The notes beneath the pieces are model-generated. The model searched no databases and had not been told where the DNA came from. It saw only the letters and a list, made by a program, of their open reading frames with translations. DNA of 39,001 nucleotides from CAZEDK01 sp964511025 (lineage in GTDB: Bacteria > Patescibacteriota > Gracilibacteria > UBA1369 > GWF2-33-10): NCBI GenBank assembly GCA_964511025.1, contig CAZEDK010000009.1:1-39001 (forward strand), read 5' to 3'. The position numbers and the translations under genes are program-made. Shown piece after piece: positions 1-8,710 of the stretch. Numbering within the stretch: the first letter of the stretch is position 1; the number at the start of each line of letters is the position of its first letter.

Positions 1-2
1 AC

Positions 3-2177
3 ATTCAAAATTTGGAAATGATGCTGGCTGACACGCGAGCAAAATATTCTGAGTCACAAAATATAATAGTAGATAAAGAAAATCATACCAATAATTTGGA
101 AAAAATATTAGCTGACATACAGGCAAAACGTTGTAAGTTGGAAAATATAATAATAGGCAAAGAGAAAAACATTTGTCATTTAGAAGTACAAATCCAAAAT
201 CAAAATGATTTAATCATTAATTTAGAAAAAATTGTTAACGATAAAGAAAGACACATTGCAAATATTGAACCATTCTATTTAGAATTTAAATTGATCAATA
301 AATCCTTATTGTATAAATTTATTTTATTCCATAGAAAAATGAAATTTTTATTTGATTCTAAATTTAGAAAAATTTTACTAGATACTAAACTTGGATATCT
401 ATTCTTGAATAAGCATGGTGTGAAAAGTTTTTTTATACGATTGTATGCATATATTAAAGGTAATCGTAAGTCTAGCTTATGTAATAATGACCAATATCAA
501 TTATTTATAGAGAAAAATAAATTTACAAAGAGAGATATTATAGATATTCAACAAAAATGCAAAAATTTTAAATATAAACCGAAAATTTCAATTATAGTCC
601 CAGTGTTTAATGTGAACGCAATATGGCTGAATAAATGTCTCCAATCTGTTATGAATCAATATTATGAAAATTGGGAATTGTGTTTGTATGATGACGCATC
701 AAATAAAAAAGAAACAATTCAATCTTTAAAAAAGTGGGAGAAAAAAGATAAAAGAATAAAAATAGCTTTTGGGTCAAAAAATCAACATATCTCATTGGCC
801 TCCAATGAAGCCATAAAATTAGCAAGCGGTGAATTTCTTGGTCTTTTAGATAATGATGATGAAATCACGCCAGATGCCCTGTATGAGGTGATTAAAGTAT
901 TAAATAAAAATAAAAAGATAGATTTTATTTATAGTGATGAAGATAAATTAGAATTAGATGGTCACTTCTCCGAACCATATTTTAAGCCTGACTTTAATTT
1001 GAATCTTTTATTATCTAACAATTATATTTGCCATTTTGCTGTAATTAGAAAAAGTTTTGGTGATAAGATCAAATGGTTTAGGAAAGGATATGAGGGCTCT
1101 CAGGATTATGATCTTTTTTTACGTATTATAGATAAAACTAAAAATATATTTCACATCCCAAAAGTTTTATATCATTGGCGAAAAGTGCCAGGTAGTACAG
1201 CTGACGTATATTCAGAAAAAAATTACGCAGATGTGGCCGCAAAAAAAGCTTTGAATGATTATTTGTTACGAAATAAAATTGCGGGTAGCGTTGAAAGTGG
1301 CATAGTGCCTTCAACATTTAGAGTGAAGTGTAAAATACAATATAATGATTTTGTAAGTATCATTATCCCATTTAAAGATAGAGTTGATTTATTAAAAACA
1401 TGTGTAGAGAGCATTCTTCATAAAACAAGTTATCAAAATTATGAAATTATATTAGTAAGTAATAATAGTAAAGAGAAACAAACTTTTAATTATTTGAAAA
1501 AAATATCGAAAAATAATAAAAATATTAAATATTATGAATATAATGTCCCTTTTAATTATTCAAAAATAAACAATTGGGCTGTGAATAATCATGCAAATGG
1601 TAAATATGTGTTATTATTAAATAATGATATGGAGGTTATCTCGAACGATTGGTTGTCGGCTATGGTTGAGCATATAGAAAGAAAGGAAATTGGAGCTGTC
1701 GGTGCGAAATTATTATATCCAGATAATACAGTTCAGCATGCCGGAGTCATTTTAGGTATAGGTGGCATAGCAGGTCATTCTCATAAATATTTCAATCGCA
1801 ATGAACATGGATATTTTAATAGAATTAATATGATACAAAATTTGTCAGCATGTACTGCTGCGTGCCTTTTGGTAAAAAAAGATTTATATCAAAAAGTTCA
1901 CGGATTAAACGAAGAACATTTGTCTATTGCGTTTAATGATGTGGATTTATGCTTAAAAATTGTTACAGCTGGTTATCTTATAGTTTATACACCTTATGCT
2001 TTATTGTATCATTATGAGTCCATTTCAAGAGGGAAGGAGGATTCTTATGAAAAAAAATTACGTTTTAATAGTGAATGTAAATATATGAAAGAAAAATGGG
2101 GTAGCATGTTGCAAAACGACCCTCATTATAACGTTAATCTTAGCGATCAAAAAGAAAATTTTAGTTTAAAAATATAA
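3..2177 (+). CDS. Two-domain GT2 glycosyltransferase with N-terminal coiled coil (5' end cut by window)
   Basis: The reading frame is open to the left edge, so the true start lies outside the window; the first possible in-window start is a TTG at 12. Counting from that TTG, residues 1-90 form a heptad-rich coiled coil with about 30-residue internal repeats (LEKILADIQAK, LENIIIGKEK). Two GT-A/GT2 domains follow: one from about residue 190 (SIIVPVFN, then LLDNDDEIT and YSDEDK as DXD-type metal motifs, GSQDYDLFLR) and one from about 446 (SIIIPFKDR, LLLNNDMEV, FNDVDLCLK). This layout matches bifunctional O-antigen or rhamnan-type transferases that add two sugars in the cytoplasm to a lipid-linked glycan. 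Donor and linkage cannot be read from sequence. It is followed after 10 nt by an SDR-like gene on the same strand. Confidence 0.88.
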   Translation: MQNLEMMLADTRAKYSESQNIIVDKENHTNNLEKILADIQAKRCKLENIIIGKEKNICHLEVQIQNQNDLIINLEKIVNDKERHIANIEPFYLEFKLINKSLLYKFILFHRKMKFLFDSKFRKILLDTKLGYLFLNKHGVKSFFIRLYAYIKGNRKSSLCNNDQYQLFIEKNKFTKRDIIDIQQKCKNFKYKPKISIIVPVFNVNAIWLNKCLQSVMNQYYENWELCLYDDASNKKETIQSLKKWEKKDKRIKIAFGSKNQHISLASNEAIKLASGEFLGLLDNDDEITPDALYEVIKVLNKNKKIDFIYSDEDKLELDGHFSEPYFKPDFNLNLLLSNNYICHFAVIRKSFGDKIKWFRKGYEGSQDYDLFLRIIDKTKNIFHIPKVLYHWRKVPGSTADVYSEKNYADVAAKKALNDYLLRNKIAGSVESGIVPSTFRVKCKIQYNDFVSIIIPFKDRVDLLKTCVESILHKTSYQNYEIILVSNNSKEKQTFNYLKKISKNNKNIKYYEYNVPFNYSKINNWAVNNHANGKYVLLLNNDMEVISNDWLSAMVEHIERKEIGAVGAKLLYPDNTVQHAGVILGIGGIAGHSHKYFNRNEHGYFNRINMIQNLSACTAACLLVKKDLYQKVHGLNEEHLSIAFNDVDLCLKIVTAGYLIVYTPYALLYHYESISRGKEDSYEKKLRFNSECKYMKEKWGSMLQNDPHYNVNLSDQKENFSLKI

Positions 2178-2187
2178 TGTATTTTTT

Positions 2188-2856
2188 ATGCGGTCGGCAC
2201 TTATAGGTTATACAGGTTTAGTGGGCTCAAATATAAATTCCCAAAACACATTTTCAGATCTTTATAATTCGAAAAATATTTCTGAAATAGATAATCAAGA
2301 ATTTGATATACTAGTTTGTGCGGGAGTGTCGCCTTTGAAATGGTTGGCGAATAAAGAACCAGAGAAAGATTTAGCAGGTATTGAGAGTTTGATAAAAAAT
2401 CTTTTAACTATAAAGGCAAAAAGATTCGTATTAATTTCTACGATAGATGTATACCCAACGCCAATAGATGTAGATGAAAATTCACAAATTGCAGGGTTGC
2501 AAAATCAAGCTTATGGAAAAAATAGACTTTATATGGAAGAATTCATAAGAAATAATTTTAAAAATCATAATATCATTCGTTTACCAGGTCTTTTTGGTGA
2601 AAATTTGAAGAAAAATGTGATTTTTGATCTTTTGAATGATAATTGTTTGTCTTTCATCAATCCTGATAGTTCTTTTCAATATTATTCCTTAGATAATTTG
2701 TGGAGAGATATTGAGATAACTATCGCAAATGATATAGAAACAATAAATTTTGCAGCTGAACCGATATCTACTTTTGAAATAATAAATAGATTTTTTAAAG
2801 ATAAAAAAATAGGTGAAGAGAAATGGCCGGAAGCTCATTACAATCTCGTTTTATAA
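2188..2856 (+). CDS. NAD(P)-dependent epimerase/dehydratase-like (SDR) protein, probably C-terminally shortened
   Basis: The N-terminus ALIGYTGLVGSN is a Rossmann GxxGxxG nucleotide-binding loop, followed by LISTIDVYP and AYGKNRLYMEE, which correspond to the active-site strand and the tyrosine helix of extended SDR enzymes. The position normally held by the catalytic lysine (YxxxK) is arginine here (YGKNR), so activity is uncertain; this may be normal for the subfamily. At 222 residues it is shorter than the usual 250-320. The end (EEKWPEAHYNLVL) stops abruptly just before a stretch of degraded DNA, so the C-terminus may have been lost. Start ATG is 10 nt after the glycosyltransferase stop, with no Shine-Dalgarno. 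Likely role: sugar-nucleotide modification in the glycan locus (inference from context). Confidence 0.75.
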   Translation: MRSALIGYTGLVGSNINSQNTFSDLYNSKNISEIDNQEFDILVCAGVSPLKWLANKEPEKDLAGIESLIKNLLTIKAKRFVLISTIDVYPTPIDVDENSQIAGLQNQAYGKNRLYMEEFIRNNFKNHNIIRLPGLFGENLKKNVIFDLLNDNCLSFINPDSSFQYYSLDNLWRDIEITIANDIETINFAAEPISTFEIINRFFKDKKIGEEKWPEAHYNLVL

Positions 2857-2970
2857 AAGGTGGAATTGAAGAGAATACCCCTTTAAGCAGGCTTATTGCC
2901 GTTAAATTAATACATGCTCTTATTCAAAGCTTGTTTAAAAAGGTATAATCCTAAAAATTAAAAATTTATT

Positions 2971-3142
2971 ATGGTAAATGTAATTATCCTTCTTAGCATA
3001 CTTTGTTCTTCTTCCGCACAAATTGCATTGAAACTCGGCATGAATAGATTCGTAGCTCCAGATAAGACATGTCAATTTATATAGAGTGTTAGGTGTATCA
3101 GTTATTATTTTAGGTATAGTTTTGATTACTCGAAGTCTTTAG
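2971..3142 (+). pseudogene. Remnant of an SMR/EmrE-like small membrane transporter
   Basis: Frame 1 from ATG 2971 reads MVNVIILLSILCSSSAQIAL then KLGMNR and reaches TAG at 3082-3084. This is the first transmembrane helix of SMR-type transporters (xxSSxAQIxLKLGMxR). Two frames away, 3086-3142 reads VLGVSVIILGIVLITRSL then TAG, which fits the last helix of the same family. The middle two helices are missing, so the gene carries an internal deletion and a frame change. Family knowledge: SMR-like proteins near glycosyltransferases often flip undecaprenyl-linked sugars (ArnE/ArnF type). The rest of the 310-nt gap between 2857 and 3166 holds only a 41-codon ORF of no recognised family. Confidence 0.6.
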
Positions 3143-3166
3143 CTTTTTGAATGCATTATATCCTAT

Positions 3167-4864
3167 TTAGTCTGTATAAGATCCGAGTATATTAATATTC
3201 GATGTGTTTAGCTGTATAGTTTCCATATTTTCATTTAAAAAATTTATTTTTTGGATTTGTATATTTTCATCAAATTTAAAATATTTATATATTGATGAAA
3301 CTGGTGTAATGCTTTTTATGATATTTTCCATGCCATTGATGTCATTTATTTTGATCAAAATATCCTTATAGCCTTCGATATTATTTATATGTATGGCTTT
3401 AATTTTTAAATTATTTTTTAAATATCTTTCTTGTAAAATATTTATTGATGTCATTAAACCTACTTGATTAGATGTATCTAGCCAAGGCAAGCCATTGATT
3501 ATGCTGCAATTATTCATTACATACCATCCGAATGGATTGATAGGTAGGCAATAGCTATTATCGTTAAGTAAATTTTTGTAGATCAACCATTGAGAAGCAG
3601 AATATTTATTTTCAGCATTAATAGCATTCAAAATTTTATGTCCTGCAATATTATTTTCTGGATAATAAGGATCTTTTGCATTTACAAAACCAAATACATT
3701 TGATGTGTATCCTATTATTAATAATAAAATTATTTGTATCTTTACATTTTTGATGCTTTTGGTTATTAGTAATATTATTGCAAAAAATAAAAATATAAAT
3801 GAAAAAAAGAAACGCCTATCTTCATAAAAAGTTGGTACTATGAAAACATCAATAGGTTGTTTGTAGAGAGCGACAACAGTGAAAGCGAAATTCATTATTG
3901 CCAATAGGTTTAAAAATAAAAAGTTATATATGGTGTTTTTATCCTTATTTAAATATCTATTAATTATTAAAGCTATTAATGATATGAGTATTATAAATAC
4001 CGCTATACATGATGATATATAACTGTCATTAGGTATATATTTGCCTACTATTAGATTTTCAAATGAATAAAAGTAAAAATATATTATTTTGATAAATAAA
4101 TCACTTATTCCCCCTACAATTGGCATGTCATTAATAAATACTGAACGATGATTAAAAAGTATTGCTAATTCGATAAACAGCAAAAAAGAAGATGTTATAT
4201 ATAAATAAGCGCTTTTTATTTGTTTATAGAATACTGATGTGATTGCTTTATATATATAGATTGGTAAAAAAATAACAAAAGAAGGTTTAGTAAAAATAGT
4301 AAGAGTTAATATTAGGAATGAAATAAAATATGTAATTTTTTTTAATTTTTCTATATCAACATATAAAATCAATAGAGCCAAAATTACTCCATAATAAGTA
4401 AAATTATGGAATACATACATTTCATATCCCCAATGCAGTCCAATTATTACAGAAAATAAAAAACGGACTAAATCTGATTTGATAATGTTTCTAAAAATAT
4501 TTAAACAAAAAATAGAGCTTGCAAAAGCAATAAAACTGAAACCTATAAACTGTATTATATATGGATATAGATTGATAATCCCAAATACTTTCACCATTAA
4601 GACTGCAATTAGTCTTTGAAAAATAGGATAATATCCCGAATCTGTAATAAAAAAATTATCAACCCAGTTAAGCGTTAAAGCATTTTTTAAAAAATTTGAT
4701 CCAGTTTCGGCAAAAAGTTCTGCTTTTAAAAATAATGAAGGGAAATTCGAAAAATAATTTAATAAAAGAAAAATAAAAGATATTAAAAAATATACATTGA
4801 TTTGTGATTTCTTAAAAAAATCTAATAATAAATTACATTCGAACGATATTGATTTTCTATTCAT
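3167..4864 (-). CDS. Polytopic membrane protein, GT-C glycosyltransferase-like
   Basis: 565 residues with roughly eleven hydrophobic helices in the first 400 residues and a soluble C-terminal part of about 150 residues. After the first helix comes an acidic loop with DNFFITDSGYYPIFQRLIA, resembling the catalytic extracytoplasmic loop of GT-C enzymes that use lipid-phosphate sugars; no full family signature is recognised. The start ATG at 4862-4864 precedes MNRKSISFECN. It is divergent from the GtrA gene across an 87-nt gap and convergent with the degraded region at 2857-3142. GtrA and similar large membrane proteins next door support a role in glycan assembly or decoration at the membrane. 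Specific substrate unknown. Confidence 0.6.
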   Translation of the reverse strand: MNRKSISFECNLLLDFFKKSQINVYFLISFIFLLLNYFSNFPSLFLKAELFAETGSNFLKNALTLNWVDNFFITDSGYYPIFQRLIAVLMVKVFGIINLYPYIIQFIGFSFIAFASSIFCLNIFRNIIKSDLVRFLFSVIIGLHWGYEMYVFHNFTYYGVILALLILYVDIEKLKKITYFISFLILTLTIFTKPSFVIFLPIYIYKAITSVFYKQIKSAYLYITSSFLLFIELAILFNHRSVFINDMPIVGGISDLFIKIIYFYFYSFENLIVGKYIPNDSYISSCIAVFIILISLIALIINRYLNKDKNTIYNFLFLNLLAIMNFAFTVVALYKQPIDVFIVPTFYEDRRFFFSFIFLFFAIILLITKSIKNVKIQIILLLIIGYTSNVFGFVNAKDPYYPENNIAGHKILNAINAENKYSASQWLIYKNLLNDNSYCLPINPFGWYVMNNCSIINGLPWLDTSNQVGLMTSINILQERYLKNNLKIKAIHINNIEGYKDILIKINDINGMENIIKSITPVSSIYKYFKFDENIQIQKINFLNENMETIQLNTSNINILGSYTD

Positions 4865-4951
4865 AAATATTTTTCATAAAAACATCTGATTAAATAGACA
4901 ATGAATCTTATTTAATGATATTTTAAATTTGTTTTTCATATTAAGTCTATC

Positions 4952-5398
4952 ATGACAAAATATAATCATAATTATCTTATAAGTCTATATAAGATATCGA
5001 TGATATCGAAATTATTTAAACAAATATATAGATTTTTAATTATTGGAGGGATAAGTACTATTATAAATTATTTAATATTTTTTGCTTTATTTAAGTTTTT
5101 AGTAATAAATTATTTATCAGCAGCTGTCATGGGATATGTCGTAGGTCTAATGTTCGGTTATATATTTAATACTATGTGGACATTTGAATCTACTAAACAT
5201 AAAAAAACACATGAATTTGCAAAATATTTATTAGTATATATATGTTCATTAATATTAAGTATGATCTTACTTCAAATATTAGTTGAATCTCTTCATCTCA
5301 CAGCAATAATAGCGAATATATTCGCTATTATTTTATCTACTTCTACTAATTTTATTGGATGTAAGATCTTTGTATTTAAAAAAATAATAAATTCATAA
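4952..5398 (+). CDS. GtrA-family membrane protein
   Basis: Four transmembrane helices with GtrA-family hallmarks: FLIIGGISTIINYLIFF at the first helix, the loop FGYIFNTMWTFES, and the closing STSTNFIGCKIFVFK. GtrA proteins are proposed to flip or deliver undecaprenyl-phosphate-linked sugars for glycan decoration, usually partnered with a GT2 and a GT-C enzyme; the two genes downstream are large membrane proteins that fit that partnership. An internal ATG at 5000 would give 132 residues, closer to the usual length, and a TATAAT at 4961-4966 lies just in front of it, so the true start may be 5000. It is separated from the next gene by only 5 nt, so they are probably co-transcribed. Confidence 0.87.
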   Translation: MTKYNHNYLISLYKISMISKLFKQIYRFLIIGGISTIINYLIFFALFKFLVINYLSAAVMGYVVGLMFGYIFNTMWTFESTKHKKTHEFAKYLLVYICSLILSMILLQILVESLHLTAIIANIFAIILSTSTNFIGCKIFVFKKIINS

Positions 5399-5403
5399 TA
5401 TTT

Positions 5404-8400
5404 ATGAAAGCCATAATGACATTCCTCAATGATGATAAAATCTCTTTTATAAATACAATTATAAATAAATTCTGTTGGTTTATTCTATTCTATTCAAGTG
5501 CATTAATCGGTATTTTTTTAATTAAAAGTGATTATAGCTTAAATAATTTTGATGGTAGAATAATTTCTACTGCGACAGCAAATCTATATGATGTATCTTC
5601 TAGAGTAAATGTTTATATATATTCGATAATATTATTTATAATATTATTAGCTGTTTTTACTTTTTTATCGTATGTACTAAGTAAAATACTTATTTCTGGA
5701 GATGAAACAATACTCAATTATACATCTTTAGTCTCTCTTGTATTATGTTTTTTTAGTATATTCACTTTAACTTTTCATTGGGCTTTAATACTTATTAGTA
5801 TATTGCATGTTTTTATTATAATTAATGGAATAATAAATAAATTTATTTTTCGTTTGAGTGCAATTGATCGTCAAACATATTATGGTTTCATTCTTTCAAT
5901 TACATCGGCATTGATTTTTATTTATTATAAGTTTTTTGCAGACACATTACAGATTAATGGATATTTAGTTTATTTTTTATTATTAAATTTATTCTATGTT
6001 TTATTTTTATTAATTAATAAAAATAAAAATTTTTTGAATGAATTCATTTTCATTAGTGCTCCACTCCTTTTAATCCCATTTTTATCATCTATTAGTGATG
6101 AAATTTATTTAATTTTGAATCATTATCAAATATATTTTTTTGAATCAAAAATTATTTTTATTATTGGTATAGCGATAATATTATTAATAATTTTTTTGTT
6201 ATTTCTTTATACTTATTTTAAACCGCAAAATCTACCAGACGGACATAAGATTATTAAGTATTTTTATTTACCTTCACTTCTAGTTAGTATACTTATACCA
6301 ATATGGTATGAACCAATAACTGTAATAAGTCCAGATATGTTTGAGCAGGCGAATCCTGGCCTGATGATTCAGCAATTATTTGAATATGGGAAGATGCCTC
6401 TTTTGCAAAATTTCAATGCACATGGTTTGTCTGATGCGATTTGGGGTATGTTTTATGTGTTTGTTAACGGTATGGGATCAGAAGCTTGGACTAGTTATGA
6501 TTTTTTTCAGAGAATTATTGAAATAACATTGGTTTATTTTTTATTTTTAAAAATTATTAAAAATCCTTATATAACTATTGCTGGGATTTTATTATTGCCA
6601 TATTTTGATTTGTTATTTCCTCCTTTCTATTCATTTACTATTATTACTCTTTTTTTACTTTGGAAAGCTATTCAGAGTCAAACAGTTAAAAATTTCCTTA
6701 TTTTATTTCTATTTCTATTTTTATTATTTTTTTGGAGAATTGATGTTGGTAGTGCATCTATTGCCACTAGTGCGTTAATTTTTTTATTGATCCCACTTTT
6801 TGATAAATCTCATAAAATACATTGGCATAATTTATTCGTAGCATTAGTAAAATTTTTTATTATAACAACTATATTATTTATTGCATTTTGTGTCACATTA
6901 AAAATCAATCCATTTGTTCTTATAATAGATTTTTTAAATATATTACAATCAGCTCAGAAGTTTGGATATGTTTATGCTGCGAATGCTATAAATGGGCAAG
7001 TATTATGGAATTATGTAGCGATGCCTTTAGCTATTATTAGTGTGATTATTCTTATTTTTGCCCAATTGAGATTATCTCAAGAAAAAAAATATTTTGTTCA
7101 TTTTACATTTTTCTTTTTATCTTTTTTTTATATTATAAATTTTTCACATTCTTTAGTAAGGCATAATTTAGCAGAAAACATTTCATACCCAATTGCATCT
7201 TTTAGTATTATAGCATTAGGTATAGCTGTATTCATTTTATTAAAAAATCAGGAATTAATAACGCGTTTTATAATTTTTATTATTGCCACTTCTATTATAT
7301 CTTTTCAATTTTCATATCCTCAGGTTATGCCTTTTGCCTTATCAGAAAATTTGAAAATAAATATTTATGATAAATTTCAACAAAAAATGATACAAGCAAG
7401 GGCTTTCTTGCCTTCACAAAATATAGATAGAAGTATCATGCATCCGGGTTTTGAGGATAAAGAATTTAATGCTTTTAAAAAATTTATTGATGAAAATCTT
7501 AGTTCTGAACAAACTTTTTTTGATCTTAGTAATAGCCCGATGTTATATTTTTATACACATAAAGAGATCCCGCATTATGTTAACCATACTATGTTAATGC
7601 ATAATGATTATTTACAAGATCGTTTAATACAGCAGCTGCAATCTTATGACATCCCTATTGTTGTTTTTTCATATATTGATCCATTTAGTTATAATCTTGA
7701 TAATATGCCTTTCCAGTTGGGTTATTATAAGATTACTGAATATATATATAAAAATTATGAACCTTATAAGATAATAAACAGCCGTGAAATTTGGAAAAGA
7801 AAAAATTGGGATATAAGATCTAGCGATGAAACAAGAAATATATTTTTAGATTTAAAAGCAAAAGATTTTAAAAATCTCCAATCTTATAATGCTACTTTAT
7901 TATTAGATAATGATAAAGTACAAGTTAGCTCTGGTATGGTTGATCCATATATTTTCTCTTTAATATCGAAAGATAATTCTATAAATCTTTCAACAGATAA
8001 ATATTATTCTATTAATATAGAAGGTAGATCGCATTCTGGTGGTGATATGCAAATATTTTATGATATTAACAATGGATTTAGTCAAATAGACTCTAATATT
8101 TTTCATGTTAATGCAGGGGCAATTACTAAATCTATAAAAATTCCAATAGCTAATAATAGTACATTACGTGATATTAGGTTGGACTTTGCTAATGGTGATC
8201 TATTCGATTTGGATAGGTTACAAATTATTGAAGATGATATGCCTGTAGAGCAAACCTTAAAAGTATCAACTCTTAATCAAAATTTTGATATTAAATATTT
8301 ACCATATATTTGGGGAGAATTTTATAAAAGCAATCTTGACTCATTACCAATGCAAGTTGATTTTAATAATTTTGATTCTATTAATAAAATATTATCTTTT

Positions 8401-8685
8401 TTGCCATTATCCAAAATTCAAAAATCAAAAAATAATTATATCCTGATCAATGCAATCGTTAAGGATGGAGAAGCTGTTGATATTAATGTAGTATTAACAT
8501 ACGGCAAAGATAATGAAACCAATGGCTCTATTAATTTTATTGCTCTGGCAGATGGTGAAGAACATTTATATGCAATAAGAATAAGTTCTCAATATAACTG
8601 GTATTCTTTAGAAAATAATTGGTTCTCATTACTTGCGGGGGATGGGTTCGATGTATCGAGAATTAGAATTACAGATGGTGATTAA
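5404..8685 (+). CDS. Very large polytopic membrane protein, GT-C-like, with C-terminal extracytoplasmic domain
   Basis: 1093 residues. The first 650 or so contain about fourteen hydrophobic helices; the remainder is soluble and rich in polar residues, and ends in two beta-rich, probably carbohydrate-binding-like stretches (VDPYIFSLI..., then INAIVKDGEAVDINVVLTYG). Between helices lies ISPDMFEQANPGLMIQQL and LLQNFNAHGLSDAIW, a conserved-looking acidic/histidine loop of the type seen in GT-C transferases and in membrane proteins of polysaccharide loci. No exact family is recognised. It starts 5 nt after the GtrA stop and is followed 25 nt later by another GT-C-like gene, forming a three-gene membrane set. 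Probable role: transfer of lipid-linked sugar outside the cytoplasmic membrane (inference). Confidence 0.6.
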   Translation: MKAIMTFLNDDKISFINTIINKFCWFILFYSSALIGIFLIKSDYSLNNFDGRIISTATANLYDVSSRVNVYIYSIILFIILLAVFTFLSYVLSKILISGDETILNYTSLVSLVLCFFSIFTLTFHWALILISILHVFIIINGIINKFIFRLSAIDRQTYYGFILSITSALIFIYYKFFADTLQINGYLVYFLLLNLFYVLFLLINKNKNFLNEFIFISAPLLLIPFLSSISDEIYLILNHYQIYFFESKIIFIIGIAIILLIIFLLFLYTYFKPQNLPDGHKIIKYFYLPSLLVSILIPIWYEPITVISPDMFEQANPGLMIQQLFEYGKMPLLQNFNAHGLSDAIWGMFYVFVNGMGSEAWTSYDFFQRIIEITLVYFLFLKIIKNPYITIAGILLLPYFDLLFPPFYSFTIITLFLLWKAIQSQTVKNFLILFLFLFLLFFWRIDVGSASIATSALIFLLIPLFDKSHKIHWHNLFVALVKFFIITTILFIAFCVTLKINPFVLIIDFLNILQSAQKFGYVYAANAINGQVLWNYVAMPLAIISVIILIFAQLRLSQEKKYFVHFTFFFLSFFYIINFSHSLVRHNLAENISYPIASFSIIALGIAVFILLKNQELITRFIIFIIATSIISFQFSYPQVMPFALSENLKINIYDKFQQKMIQARAFLPSQNIDRSIMHPGFEDKEFNAFKKFIDENLSSEQTFFDLSNSPMLYFYTHKEIPHYVNHTMLMHNDYLQDRLIQQLQSYDIPIVVFSYIDPFSYNLDNMPFQLGYYKITEYIYKNYEPYKIINSREIWKRKNWDIRSSDETRNIFLDLKAKDFKNLQSYNATLLLDNDKVQVSSGMVDPYIFSLISKDNSINLSTDKYYSINIEGRSHSGGDMQIFYDINNGFSQIDSNIFHVNAGAITKSIKIPIANNSTLRDIRLDFANGDLFDLDRLQIIEDDMPVEQTLKVSTLNQNFDIKYLPYIWGEFYKSNLDSLPMQVDFNNFDSINKILSFLPLSKIQKSKNNYILINAIVKDGEAVDINVVLTYGKDNETNGSINFIALADGEEHLYAIRISSQYNWYSLENNWFSLLAGDGFDVSRIRITDGD

Positions 8686-8710
8686 ATAAAAAAATATTAT
8701 AATTTATTAC

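Noticed and set aside
2823..2948. 41-codon ORF beginning MAGSSLQSRF
   Set aside because: It overlaps the end of the SDR gene, has no recognised family, and lies in degraded DNA.
6578..6778. 66-codon ORF inside the 5404-8685 gene
   Set aside because: It is an out-of-frame product of AT-rich transmembrane codons in a well-supported larger gene.
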